Source: JOPF136 sp963773835 (GTDB lineage: Bacteria > Acidobacteriota > Terriglobia > Acidiferrales > UBA7541). From it: a stretch of DNA of 64,000 nucleotides. The translations under genes and the position numbers were made by a program. This document shows, piece after piece, positions 52,602 to 63,007 of this stretch. Below the pieces are notes generated by a model. That model was not told the origin of the DNA. It made no database searches and worked only from the letters and a program-made list of their open reading frames with translations. The DNA is taken from NCBI GenBank assembly GCA_963773835.1, contig CAVZCQ010000006.1, forward strand, positions 69,109 to 133,108, written 5' to 3'. How positions within the stretch are numbered: the stretch's first letter is position 1; every line of letters begins with the position of its first letter.

Positions 52602-54184
52602 CTAGCCGATCGCTTCGGCGTAGTCAACAGCCTCGCCGAGCCGTGCCTTCAAGTCTTTCAACCACGCCCGGGGATTGATTCCGTGGATCAGACGGCCCAA
52701 GAACCCCAACCGTTCGGCGACGTTTTCACGATTCTGGCGGATGTCCTCTTTGTTGACGCTGGCGTACATGGCCAAGAATTGGCTCATGTTTGCTGGCTTC
52801 GCAAACAGGTATGTCGCGTGGCCGAGCTGAGGGAGTCTCCACGATCACCGCTTTCTCAAGGTCGAAGACATATTCCGACCGGTAGAGGTAAAGGCGTCGC
52901 GCGCGTCTGGAAAGCTGCTTGTAGTAGAACGCATCGTAGTCGGGCTTCCAGGTGATTAAGGCAATGTCGAAGTCGCCTGGGATACCCAGTCCCGCGCACA
53001 GCCGTTGCAGTTCCTCCCTTTCGACTGGCGCAGAATCGATCCGCGAGCGGATCTGATCCAGTTCCTGCGCAAACTGGCCGAAGCGGTGATGCGTATTCTG
53101 TGCTTCGACGATCTGTTCAGAAATATTCCTGGGCAACGTGACTTCGAGCCGGCTGGGAAGCGCCGTTTCCCATCGGGTGAGCTCCCAGGAATCACCGCGG
53201 TAGCGATACTTTCCGCTTTGGACGAGAGTCGCTTGGACGGAGATCTTGGCACCAAGCAGATGTTTCCACTGGTTCCAGTTCGTCGTCCCAGGCGAGAGGC
53301 AGGGATGCCTGGTCGAACACGACCTCAAGTTTGCGCTGGGGGTCCCGATAGAGCGCGTGGTCATCGTAGAAGACAAACCGCCTCAATGGAGCGCGGAAAC
53401 GCCGTCGCTGCTGTTCCGGCAGGAAAGCCAGGATCCGCGCGGAGTAGAAGGCCGAGCCGTCACGAGACAGTTCGCCGGCAACGAGGAGAGAGCCGAAGCC
53501 CCCATTGGGGAAAATCACGGGCGCTGCGGGATCGGCCAGGAGAGCGTCATAGCAAGCGCGCAGGTCGGGCCGCGCAAGGATGTTGAAGGCGCGTTCCAGT
53601 GCGGCAAGGTACTGTGGGGATGCGTGTGCAGCGCGCAATTCCAACGTGCGCATCTTGAAACCCAGACGCAGCTCGACGGGAGACACATCCGGCTTGACGC
53701 CGAGGAATTCATAGAAGGACGATTGTTTGTCCCAGGCGCAGCGGCGGTTTGCGACGTAGAAGTAGTCCCTCAGAATTTCGCAGCGCAAGCAGACCTGGTT
53801 AATCCCTAGCTGCTTGCCCAGCGGCTCCGCAGAAACGAAGAAGTTTCCCCCCTTGTCCTTCTTTGGCTGAGTCACGTAGCCCACCTGGACCTGGAGCATG
53901 TCTCGCCTGAATGGCTGCTGAGCGGGCACTCGAACGTAGAGTTCGGAACCGCTGTCAGGCATTCCGACCGGAAATCGGACTTCATCACCCGAGCGGATGA
54001 AGGCCGCCAGGAACTTCGAGAGCAGGATGCTGGTGCCGTCGGTGAAGGCGCACTCTATCCTGTCGCCCTTCGGCTCCGTCTTCAGGACCCTGCGCAGACA
54101 CAAGGCCGAACCTGGAAGCGCACCGGCATGGACTGTTGCGGCCATTTCGACGCGGAAGCTAGCACCGTCCGCTGCGCATGGCAA
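52602..54184 (-). pseudogene. J-domain-like protein in three frames (two apparent frameshifts)
   Basis: Reconstruction of about 525 residues. Frame 1 (54184 or ATG 54145 to about 53270): a beta-rich N-terminal part, CXXC-like VCLRCEIL, then SSFYEFLGVKPDVSPVELR...YLAALERAFNILARPDLRACYD, which has the helices of a DnaJ J-domain but AAHASP where HPD should be. Frame 2 (to about 52830): GAKISVQATLVQSGKYRYRGD and QLSRRARRLYLYRSEYVF. Frame 3 (to 52602): QLGHATYLFAKP and NVAERLGFLGRLIHG. Removing one base near GTGGAAACATC and one near CCCTCAGCTC restores a single frame. Without HPD it should not stimulate Hsp70; it may be a scaffold or replication protein. Divergent from the methyltransferase. Confidence 0.6.
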
Positions 54185-54296
54185 AAAAGTAGGGGGTAGC
54201 CCGCGTATCTGATAGAGCCGCCAGCAGTTATCTCCGCCGCTTTCGACCCCCTATGGACCGTTGAGGAGGCAGGACTTTGCTCGGACTGGAGGAACC

Positions 54297-55323
54297 ATGC
54301 GTCTTGCTGGACGGGAACGTTTGGGCTTTTACCCACTGCCCATGGCAGAAGCAATTCGGATCCGCGCGTTCTTGCGATTCTCCGAAGAGGGTTGCGGAGC
54401 CGTTGACCCCTGCATCGGGGAGGGTGCGGCGTTTGCTCAAATCACGGCCGGGGCCCAGGCCCACAGATACGGGATCGAACTCGATGCCCAGTCGAGCGGA
54501 GCAAGCCCGCTCGGTAACAGACGAAGTCATCCACGGAAACTGTTTTGACGTGCAGTGCCCGGTGGAATCGTTCTCGTTGGTGTACCTGAACCCTCCCTAC
54601 GACTTCGAGCTTGGCGAGCAGAAGTCGGAGCGCATGGAGCGGCTGTTTTTGGAGCATGTCTATCGCTGGCTGAAGCCCGGAGGCGTCCTGGTCTTGGTCG
54701 TGCCGAGCGTGCGGGTTGGAGAATGCAATGCAGTGCTCTCAGCCCATTTCCGGGACGTGCGCGTGTACCGCCTCACCGAGCCCGAGAGTGTCCGCTACAA
54801 GCAGGTTGTTGTGTTTGGCGTCCGTCGCACTCGGCGTGAAAGGGAGCGCCTCCAGGACAACGACATCACGCGGGCCCGCCAATGGTATGCCTCACTGGCG
54901 AGAGACCCGGAGCGACTTCCCCCACTGCCCTCGGAGCCTGATCACCAGTACCCTATTCCACCCGGTGCGCCAGTGCGCCTGGTCTACCGTGGCCTTCCTT
55001 TGGACCAAATCGAGGACCTCCTTCCGAAATCGTCGGCGTATCGCCAAGCCTCTGCGGTGCTTTTCGCACAGCAGGCAGACGTCAATGGGCGTCCACTGAC
55101 ACCTTTGCATGGCGGCCACGTGGGGCTGCTGTGCACGGCGGGAATGCTCAACGGGATCTTCGGAGACGGGGAAACGCGACACATCGCGCACTGGCAGTCG
55201 GTCAAACTGGTGGACAAGTCGGAAGAGGAAGAAGACGGGAAGACCATCATTCGAGAGAAAGAGCGGTTCTCGAACGAACTGACGTTGGTCTTCTGCACCG
55301 GAGAAATTGCGACGTTGAAATGA
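54297..55323 (+). pseudogene. DUF6094-type SAM-dependent DNA methyltransferase, one frameshift
   Basis: ATG 54297 follows GGAGGAACC. The first frame gives GFYPLPMAEAIRIRAFLRF and VDPCIGEGAAFAQI (SAM motif I), then YGIELDA. Near 54493 one extra base moves the frame and RAEQARSVTDEVIHGNCFDV continues, then YLNPPYDFE (NPPY, the catalytic motif of N6-adenine-type enzymes), ERLFLEHVYRWLKPGGVLVL and a long C-terminal part to 55323 (IAHWQSVKLVDKSEEE). Reconstructed length about 341. The order motif I, NPPY, GGVLV fits DUF6094-type proteins of mobile elements. It probably methylates DNA; target unknown. It lies divergent from the J-like gene and in one element with a helicase. Confidence 0.7.
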
Positions 55324-55422
55324 GTCCTCGCGTACTGGGTGCTTAAGCCGTCTGCGACCAATCGGGAGTACTCTCAAATGCTGACGAGGGCGTCACAGCT
55401 TCCTGGCCTGTGTTACTTCGTC

Positions 55423-56040
55423 TTAGCAGTTTTCGCAAGGTTTTCCTTTCGTGGCTTCCCAGCCCTCATGCAAGATGATCGGAATGAGGGACAAAGCGGC
55501 CACGGGATCGGCCCACCTGATCTTCCATGCCGCATTGAGCACCAACCCTGCCAAAGCAATCCAGGCCATGTAGCCGCAAAGCGCGGATTCCGCAGCATCG
55601 GCTCTCAACGCTGCGCTTGAAGTCACGGCAGACAGACGTCGCTTTTCTCTTGCTAGCCAGGGCATGACCAACGCGGCGGCCAACAACAGTGCGATCCCCA
55701 CAAGGCTCGTTCGGGCCTCACTGTACCCCATCAAAGCTGCGCCAGAAGCAATAACTATGAATCCTGCCAGAGCGAAGAGCAGCGCTCCCGCGATACGGGC
55801 GGCCCGTTTTTCGACTCGCGCGTCAGTGCGCTCACTTCGGAAGCGCCAATACACAACCGCCGCCGACAACAACTCGATCAAGCTGTCGCCGCCGAACCCT
55901 AAGAGCGCTGGGCTGCGGGCCTTCCAGGACGACACAAGAGCAACAGCCGCCTCCACGGCCATCCAGATAATCGTGACAGTTTGAATCCAGAGAATCCGCC
56001 GTCGCGTCTCGGGGGCTGTAGCAATCAAGTGGTTCTGCAT
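55423..56040 (-). CDS. Cation diffusion facilitator-like membrane transporter
   Basis: 205 residues from ATG 56040; a start at 56091 is possible. About six helices: ILWIQTVTIIWMAVEAAVAL, GFGGDSLIELLSAAVVYW, IAGALLFALAGFIVIASG, TSLVGIALLLAAALVMPWLA, LRADAAESALCGYMAWIALAG and DPVAALSLIPIILHEGWEA. The Asp residues in GGDSLIE and RADAAES stand where CDF family zinc-binding residues lie, and the C-terminal cytoplasmic domain is missing, as in short CDF-like proteins. Inference: divalent metal efflux in the inner membrane. It ends in GKPCENC, a possible metal ligand. Intact, unlike most neighbours. Confidence 0.75.
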   Translation of the reverse strand: MQNHLIATAPETRRRILWIQTVTIIWMAVEAAVALVSSWKARSPALLGFGGDSLIELLSAAVVYWRFRSERTDARVEKRAARIAGALLFALAGFIVIASGAALMGYSEARTSLVGIALLLAAALVMPWLAREKRRLSAVTSSAALRADAAESALCGYMAWIALAGLVLNAAWKIRWADPVAALSLIPIILHEGWEATKGKPCENC

Positions 56041-56224
56041 TGAAGCATTATGCGATACGTCGGCCGAGAATGGCCGGTCCATGCCATCCACTGTCGCGCA
56101 GTAACGCGTGATGCAAGCTCACGAAGTCAATGCACATTCCCAAAACCGAATTGGGAAATGTGCCCGGCACCGAATGCCCCGCCTAGAGATCGAGAGTGCG
56201 AAGTATTTGCCGGAGGAGATGGGT

Positions 56225-56929
56225 ATGCAGAATGCTCATGAGCGGTTTGGAATCGTCGAGTTCACCAAACGCGTGAAGGACACGACAACGCGGGTTCGGG
56301 TCTACATGGATCGGCTCATTATGGAAGTGGGAAAGGAAGAGCATCGGTCGGCGGGCGTACACCTTCTCTCGGTGATGGGGAGTGACGCTGAGATCGCCGC
56401 CCTGTGGGCAGGTGTCACGGAGGGGGCATTCTTCCAGATTCAGATTCCGGGGCGCTCGGTATTCACAGGTTCTTTAGGCCCTGAGGCGCAATGCTTTCGC
56501 GGGAGTGTGGCGGTTGCTGGCAGGAACCGTCCAGCCCGGCACTTGGTGGCTGTCTCGGCCGAGCTAGCCAAGACGAAGCCTGGTGCCGACCGGGAGGGCG
56601 CGCGGACCATTTTGTGCGATGACGATCCGGTGTTTGTGCTCTACCGCGTTGCCTCACGATATGGCCTTCCGGTTGTCCCAGAGTGGGCGCCGTGGTTTAT
56701 GCGCGAGCTTAATCAGCGGAAGGCGATTCGCCCTTTGACGGGACTGGGATGCTCACCCGTAGTGGTGAGCGGCAACAAGTCCACTTTCCTCAAATGGATT
56801 GGCAAGGCGTTGCGAGAGGGCTTGATCCCGATACCGGCGGAAAATGGATCGATCACTTGGAAGTTGCCCACCAATTTCCTGGAGCGGTCGACCTTGGAGG
56901 CAGCGGTGGCGGTTCGTCCTGCCACTTGA
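56225..56929 (+). CDS. Hypothetical protein of an element cargo pair
   Basis: 234 residues. ATG 56225 chosen because GGAGGAG lies six bases upstream; longer starts at 56108 or 56174 have no ribosome site. The sequence begins MQNAHERFGIVEFTKRVKDT and looks like a mixed alpha/beta soluble protein: LLSVMGSDAEIAALWAGVTE, ILCDDDPVFVLYRVASRYGL and SPVVVSGNKSTFLKWIGKAL. No family recognised and no membrane helix. The next gene starts 34 bases later on the same strand with its own strong ribosome site, so they likely form an operon. Confidence 0.6.
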   Translation: MQNAHERFGIVEFTKRVKDTTTRVRVYMDRLIMEVGKEEHRSAGVHLLSVMGSDAEIAALWAGVTEGAFFQIQIPGRSVFTGSLGPEAQCFRGSVAVAGRNRPARHLVAVSAELAKTKPGADREGARTILCDDDPVFVLYRVASRYGLPVVPEWAPWFMRELNQRKAIRPLTGLGCSPVVVSGNKSTFLKWIGKALREGLIPIPAENGSITWKLPTNFLERSTLEAAVAVRPAT

Positions 56930-56963
56930 TGCTGTTGTTGAAGAGAGGACCAAGGAGGGATTT

Positions 56964-57446
56964 GTGCGAGTCGTTCTAAAGACTTGGAGCAGCAATCCCG
57001 AATACAGTGCGGGATGCGATTACGCGGTCGTGGACATCGGTGAGGAGTTCGCGAAGCTCGCTCTACGACGAATCAGTGTCCTGTGTGAGCAAAGGGCCGT
57101 CGATCCTTCCCTGTACGAGACGTATTACTGGGACTCTTCGGCGGAGTATTTCAGTCCTTGGGGCAATCCTGCCAGCCAGCCGAGCGAAGTCCAAGAGTCA
57201 GGCGTGGAGTTGGAGGAAAAGCTTGAACACCTGGAAGTTGACACGCGGGAGGTAGTGACTGCGCCGGCCGACTTTCAGGTTCCGGAGAACCAAATTGCAG
57301 CCGTAGAGTGCGCCCAGATGATCGTGCGCGAGGAGGGCATCGCGTTCAATGCGCTCCTAAGGCACACCGACATCTACGTAACAACGGCTGAGATTTCAAA
57401 ACAAGTTCTTGAATCCGTGGGTAGCGGGTCATCAGTTTCCGGATAG
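56964..57446 (+). CDS. Hypothetical protein
   Basis: 160 residues from GTG 56964, preceded by AAGGAGGG with four bases spacing. Opening MRVVLKTWSSNPEYSAGCDY and VVDIGEEFAKLALRRISVL, then an acidic C-terminal half (VELEEKLEHLEVDTREVV). No family recognised, no signal peptide. A longer frame from 56844 would overlap the upstream gene without a ribosome site and is rejected. Confidence 0.6.
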   Translation: MRVVLKTWSSNPEYSAGCDYAVVDIGEEFAKLALRRISVLCEQRAVDPSLYETYYWDSSAEYFSPWGNPASQPSEVQESGVELEEKLEHLEVDTREVVTAPADFQVPENQIAAVECAQMIVREEGIAFNALLRHTDIYVTTAEISKQVLESVGSGSSVSG

Positions 57447-57533
57447 AGCGCACATCTCCTAGAGGAGTGGGGAGGCATTCTCTGGGAACTGGTGAGTGGC
57501 GGGTGCCGGCATGAGGACCGGGGTATTTAGCCA

Positions 57534-60193
57534 ATGAATTCCTTCCACGGCCTGCCGGAGACCATACGCCTGCCTATTACACTTCGGTCATGCGTTGACT
57601 CGTTGCTTCGACTCTGTAAAGCTGCGAGTGTTGAACAGCTTATGAGGCCCAGCCTGTATGTTCGAGGCGCACAGAGCCGGATTTTCTGGCGGGGGCTTGG
57701 AGTACTCCGGGGAATTCTTTTCGGATTGCGCAAACGAGTTCTCTCGGGTTCGGAGAGCTACGTCGCCGGCACCGCTGCTGCGCGAATCGTCGTCGAGCTT
57801 GTCCAGATCACTCTTGCTCCTCTTCTATTCGCCCTTGGCAGCGCATGGGTTCTTCTGATCTCTGAGGTATATCTGCCAACAATCCGGACTTGGTGGTTGC
57901 CGTTCCCTCTTTGGCACCTAAACGACAGCGACGCCTACGCCACGTTTCTCGGAACGATAAGCGGGATCGGTGGCGTCTTGATCGGCCTCTATTATGCTGG
58001 GCTAACAGCCGTCAGTAGTACGGCGTATGCGCAGGCTCCCGGCGTAATTCGCAACTTGCTCGTTCGGGAGCCCGTCGGGAGACTTTATATCCGCGTTCTT
58101 GCGTATGTCACATTCGTCGCACTCTGCTTATTGGTCTTTTATGCCATCGGTTTCTCCCCGATACGCCTTGCTGTGCCATTCCTCATCCTTCTTTCCGGGG
58201 TAACTATCCTGTCGTTCGTCCAACTTGGTCAGCATGCGTTTTACTTCTTTGACCCCACGAGGCTAGGTCGGTCTATCTTTACGGACCTTGAACGATGGGT
58301 TGCGAGGGCGACGAGTGCCAGTCGATTCTGGGCTGATCCTTCCTTTCAATCCCATGCGCACTTCCAAGCGGATTCCGGTATTAGAGGACTCATCTCGCTT
58401 GCAGATTATTCGAGCGGGCAGAAGCAACTCCGAACAGACCAATTGCGGACCTTGCCACCGCAACGATTGGCTTTCTATATCGATACCAATCTGCGAGACA
58501 ACGAATTCCAGCTGACAGCAAGTGGTACCCGTCAGATTACGAACATCCTGACTTCTACGGCGCGGGCGACCTGAAAGCGCAGTTCGCGGCTCAGACAGGC
58601 GGTTCGGCGGAACCCACTGCGGTCCCAGAGCCTGAGTGGGTGGAAGATGCCTGCTTGGCGGTCGTGCTCCGCGCCCTGCGTGCGAACCTGGAGGAGCGCG
58701 ACGAGAAGTCCGTCTTTCGCGTGCTGAACGCTGCAATCGAATACTCCGGGCGGCTCGGCGAGCTGTGAAGATCGGGACGCCCTGAACCTGACGGAGAAGC
58801 TCGCTACAGCGATCGGCTCTGATGGATGGTCAACGGACATGGCGGGCAAGGATGGTGCCCGGTGGCGCCTTGGCCTGGCCGAATACATTTGTTCCTTCCT
58901 ATCCGTGCGCTTATCGGGCTAGCAACTCATCCCGATGACGCAACCCGGGAAAAGATCGCCGGCCGCCTCCGGGAGCCAAGTGGGAGCGCCGAAGAACGCT
59001 ATACAACGCGGGTGTTCACCGACACGCGCTGCCGATTATCGAATGGCTCTGCCCGCGGCTCGAATTCGAGCAACTAGTTGAGGGAAAGCGTATTACACCC
59101 GAATGGTTACTTCTTCAGATACTAGTTCGGGAATATTTGGAAGCGCTTCAAAAATGTCTCCGCCTGCTCTTGGATGCGAATGAGCGGCTTTTTTTGAGAT
59201 GGTACGCGGACGTGTGGCAGTAGGAAACCACTGGGCAGCGGCAGTCATCTTGAACCGTCAAGGCGAGTACATTCAGAAATTGCATTCGCACTTCAATCGT
59301 TTTGTGCAGAGAGAAAAACAGCTACCGATCAGCAAAAGTGCTGCCTGACTTACAGGGGTGGCCAGTGGAGCAGGCGAGCGCGCTGAGCGAGCGCTTGAAG
59401 GCGCTCGCTCATGAACACGACGTAACTGCCGCGAAGTGTGCGGTGACGTTAGTGGCAATGCCGAGACGTGCGGATGTCCCAGACTACGCTGGGGAGTTTA
59501 TCCACCAAACCGCCCGAAGCATTATCGAGGCGCTAATTGTCAATGATGCCGAGCACTTTAATCGCCTCTTCCCTATCTATTTTGAGGCTTCGTTTAAGGA
59601 GGCTCGTCGTTTGTTGCCGAAGGATGACGTAGCTGATGTTGCTGAGCGGGTTCAGCGCTTCAAGGTGGCTACTGCCCCGATATTGGACGTTTTGGAGATT
59701 TCCGGCTATTCCATTATCGTGTCGGAACTCCGCCAATCAGCTGAGATGTGGGAACTGGCCCGCGCACTCTGGGATGGATATCTCGTCGATAAAGCGAAGA
59801 TGGATTTTCTCTTTGCTGTTCTGCAGGGTGCGGACGCCCGCGATGTTTTCCCCCGGCGAGTTAGTCCGAATCGCATGGCGGCAACAAATACAGGGTCTCA
59901 TCGCGGACGTTCCACGTGAAGATGAAGGCTTAGGTTCGGCTGGGTATGGGATTCACGTCGAGGACCGGGTGAAGCATCCGAGTGTGCTCATCCGGCAACT
60001 CGGGGTCGATCTGGTGGGGTCCTTTTATCGTGGCGTCGACGTATTTGCGGCAATGTACTTTGTCAGGCTTCCGGGAAACGAGAACGCTGCGCGCAGCCTT
60101 CGTTCCAGTGGGTTGATCGAGAGTCTTGCTCATCGGTCTAGCCGGGGCAGACAGGCCCCACGCGAGGAGGGAGATGAAGAGGCCACGGACTGA
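57534..60193 (+). pseudogene. Large membrane protein of unknown function, broken by about six frameshifts
   Basis: The first 340 residues carry four or more helices: VELVQITLAPLLFALGSAWV, FLGTISGIGGVLIGLYYAGL, VLAYVTFVALCLLVFYAIGF and LAVPFLILLSGVTILSFVQL. The frame breaks near 58520 (continuing KWYPSDYEHPDFYGAGDL), 58764 (CEDRDALNLTEKLATAI), 58918 (ATHPDDATREKIAGRL), 59025 (ALPIIEWLCPRLEFEQLV), around 59220-59340 (VLPDLQGWPVEQAS) and near 59850 at a run of five C (ELVRIAWRQQIQGLIADV). The reconstructed product has about 880 residues: an N-terminal membrane part and a long helical cytoplasmic part. Each piece is coherent and free of stops over useful length, so one gene is more likely than many. 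No family recognised. Confidence 0.5.
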
Positions 60194-60668
60194 CACCCGA
60201 AAAACAATTCCGTACTTCCCGAGCCACGGAGTCCCCGAGGACTTTGGCATGTACGTGCATATGTTCCTCGAGGATGTTCGTATAGGGCTGTCTAAGCCAT
60301 CCATGGACGCGGCGCGATGGTGGCGCTCAGTGGGCCGAAATAGCGGGGGATACGGAGAGCAAGGCCGCAGTTGGTACGATTTGCTCGTCGTTGGGCGACT
60401 ATCCAGAACGAGAAGCAAGCGATGCGTGCTTGCGGCCATAGAGACGATTGGGAGCCGATTGGGTTGGTTTGGGAATTCGGTTTATGAGGTGTGCCGCTCC
60501 GAGGATGGCGTAGCATTGGCCGCGATCGCCAACCGCATCGTCCGTTTCGCGTTCCCGGTGGATTTGTTCAAATGGTGCCGAATGGGGACCGGTGGTTCTC
60601 TCAAGGCAGGCGATTCGCCTTCTTGCAAGCGCGAGAGGCTTGGTCAATTTCCATTCCTTCGGAACTAG
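60174..60668 (+). CDS. Hypothetical protein overlapping the end of the large membrane protein gene
   Basis: 164 residues from ATG 60174, which overlaps the upstream stop by 20 bases and follows a GAGGAGGGAG run. Begins MKRPRTDTRKTIPYFPSHGV, then DFGMYVHMFLEDVRIGLSK and SVYEVCRSEDGVALAAIANR. No family recognised. The last 25 residues (rich in Lys/Ser/Cys) look unlike the rest, and a different frame stays open to 60961, so the 3' end may be wrong because of another indel near 60560-60600. Confidence 0.4.
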   Translation: MKRPRTDTRKTIPYFPSHGVPEDFGMYVHMFLEDVRIGLSKPSMDAARWWRSVGRNSGGYGEQGRSWYDLLVVGRLSRTRSKRCVLAAIETIGSRLGWFGNSVYEVCRSEDGVALAAIANRIVRFAFPVDLFKWCRMGTGGSLKAGDSPSCKRERLGQFPFLRN

Positions 60669-61195
60669 GCGGTCCGAGGAGGCACCGGCGGCTCCCCCCT
60701 AGCCGAAGGGCCGTAGGCAAGCCTGCACCCGACTTTTGGACTCGCGAACTTGAGGCGGGTCGTCCCTCCAAGGACTTTAGTCTCACCGACTATCATAGGA
60801 ATCGAGATGCGTATGTAATAAGAATAACCTGTCGTTGGGGTTGGAATCGACGGGACTCCACCTCCAACTACGATGATGAGTTCTTCTACTTCTTTCGTAG
60901 CTTGCGTTTTCGCTGGGGGCTTCGGCGGTCCGGCGGGATTCATCGTCAAAGAAATGAATAAGTTCCTTTTGAAACAGAACGTAAAGGCCGAGATTCAACT
61001 AGCAGGTTTCTGCAGTCCGGTAGGGTGGCGGAGCTAATTCGCAAATCGGCTCAAGGGCTGGTGCATTACGCGCAAGCGCTGAAAGATGCTCAATGAATCC
61101 TTCTCTACCAACTGACGGAATGGCGACATTCCATCCAAAACGCATCGCGGCGCTGCCAATCAACAAGCTAGGGACGCGAAACTAGCCGCCTTGCG
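60669..61195. other. Unassigned stretch with two competing weak reading frames
   Basis: A plus-strand frame (open from about 60491 to 60961) could be the frameshifted tail of the previous gene. A minus-strand frame (60943-60665), MNPAGPPKPPAKTQATKEVE followed by a beta-like region (SYYIRISIPMIVGETKVLGG), could be a small protein. Neither has a good ribosome site, so I assign none. From 60962 to 61195 I see nothing. Confidence 0.3.
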
Positions 61196-61686
61196 TCAAC
61201 AGTGGAAGTGAACGTGGCGCCCCAAATCCAGCGCCAAGTGGGACAGATAGCCGATTGCAACACCATTCAAAAAACCAGCCAAGAATCGCCAGAAGTAGTC
61301 CCGAAGGATTGCTTTAGAGAACAACTGTGCAATGGGATGAACCGGAGCGGGAAAAAAACAACTCCCTGTAAGTTCGAAACCGGCGCCATCGGTATTGCTC
61401 TGCACTGCTCCGCCTTTTGGCGGCAAACAGCCTCCCATTCCACGAGCTGATTCCTCAAGGAAACTATCGCCCCGCCGGCGGCCAAACTGTGGCCGGCACC
61501 CCTATGCCACGAAGAACTTGCTGGTTCGAGAACGTCGGGAAGCGGCGCCCCGCCGACGTAGCCACCCATCGCCCCGCCTGCGGTCTCGGCCACCCAATTG
61601 TGCGGCCTCGCATCTTTCACTTTATATGAAGCGTACAGAGCCCCGGTTGCAACGCCGACAATTTGGTGGGTCCTGCGGCAAGGCAT
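61196..61686 (-). pseudogene. YdjM-like (DUF457) membrane protein with a frameshift at a T7 run
   Basis: ATG 61686 is preceded by GGGAGG at eight bases. The first part, MPCRRTHQIVGVATGALYAS...GAMGGYVGGAPLPDVLEPA and WHRGAGHSLAAGG, has the D-x-LEPA and HRxxxHS motifs of YdjM/YbcI-type membrane-bound proteins (annotated as metal-dependent hydrolases). The frame then breaks at seven T on the minus strand (about 61353-61359); the other frame supplies the expected end, FWRFLAGFLNGVAIGYLSHLALDLG (GYLSHLALD is the family C-terminal motif; the segment is quoted as two parts, FWRFLAGFLNGV and AIGYLSHLALDLG), and stops at 61196. About 160 residues. Biochemical role of the family is unsettled. Confidence 0.6.
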
Positions 61687-62006
61687 ATGAATAACCTCCC
61701 ATCGAGCCCCAGACTAGCAGGCTTTTATAGGCGAAGGCAAGGCGAATACGCTGAGCTTCCTTGCATCATGCCGCGGACGGGCAGACACGGGGAACCCAAG
61801 TGGCAGGCGATTCTGAATTGCGCGGCCCCGGCCAAGCCGGGAATCTTCAACCTCTCAGTGCATCGGCGCAACTCCGCATAAGAAGTTCCTGTAAAGTGCG
61901 TGGAGGGCGAAAGCCCGCCGGTAATGGGCCAGTTTCCGAGTTGGCGACGACTCGCCAAGGAACGGCCGAGACTGGATGCGTGAGCGCTATGGCGATATTT
62001 CAGCAC
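61687..62006. other. Intergenic, nothing recognised
   Basis: About 320 bases between two minus-strand genes. Short frames only, none with a ribosome site. No clear terminator or repeat. Confidence 0.35.
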
Positions 62007-62712
62007 TCACTCCTTTTTGGAGCTTTCATCCTCCCGGTTGTAAGCCTCTACCGACACTTCCAGTTGGGGAACCGACTTCAATTCAGGTGGAAGTTCTCCG
62101 AGGAAAGAGTATGGAACGGTGACCGGGAACCTGAAGTTGCGGGGAAATTTGTCTTTAAAATCACCGGGCGCGAAAAGAGAGCCACACATTAGCAACAAAC
62201 TCGAAATATCGCTGCAACTGAGTATTCATGTCAATCGGCTCTTTCGGCTCATGCCCATTGATTGTTGGCAAGAAATGCCGGATGAATTTGCCGCCTTTCT
62301 CTTCCCATGTGCAACCGATGATAGCGGGGATCTCGTGCCCCTTATTGCGATATGCACTTATTTCTTGGCGGAGTGGAGATTCCTCAATCTTTTTCAGGTC
62401 TTGTCCCCACTTCCAGAAGTACTTCAGATCGCCATGCTCCTTCTGACCACGATTGATGGCGGCTTGCAGCGCTTCAAAGACGTGATCTATCTGCCAAAAG
62501 AAGGCGGCCAGATGTGTCCGGCAAATCACCAAATCGGCTTGCAACTGATCTCGAACCGCTTGTTCATGGCCTCTCACCTCATCCACATGAGTTTGAAGGG
62601 CGGCAGTCTGCAGGTAGACACGAACGTATGCCAAATGGTATGCAGCGTAGTTGATGCCGAACCAAATCTCACACAGGGCGCCCACGAAATCTGGATCTGG
62701 AACATCCGGCAT
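62007..62712 (-). pseudogene. Hypothetical helical protein with one frameshift at a T-run
   Basis: From ATG 62712 (MPDVPDPDFVGALCEIWFGI); a start at 62742 is also possible. Helical N-terminal half: NYAAYHLAYVRVYLQTAALQ, then FFWQIDHVFEALQAAINRGQ. Near 62180, at four T, the frame stops in the original phase but continues in another: NVWLSF then APGDFKDKFPRNFRFPVTVP to SVEAYNREDESSKKE, ending at 62007. About 235 residues when joined. No family recognised and no membrane helix. Divergent from the helicase gene. Confidence 0.5.
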
Positions 62713-63007
62713 CTCGTTCTCTTCTCTTCCTCTGGCAGTCATGCTCCCTCGCTTCTGACAGGATTCTAGCGCAGGTTTCAGCGGTCCTTCTCGTAGTCGA
62801 TGATATTAGGCGTTCGCCTCACGACTGGGCCTAGCTGGCCTGGGTTCCGGTCTGATCACGGGCACTCGGAAACAATCCACTTTGCCGACGAACCGGAATC
62901 TGGCTCGCAACCAACCCGTTCTGACAACCACTCCGTTTGAAATTGCCGGTCCTCTTTCTTATACCACAGTTCCTTGTTTTTCCTGAATAGAGCATGAGGA
63001 AAGGACT
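62713..63007. other. Divergent region upstream of the helicase
   Basis: About 295 bases without a supported gene, presumably with promoters for both sides. AGGAAAGG just before 63008 is a good ribosome site for the helicase. Confidence 0.4.

Noticed and set aside
54480..54510. Programmed frameshift in the methyltransferase
   Set aside because: No slippery sequence at the break, and many neighbouring genes have similar breaks, so a common technical or decay cause is more likely.
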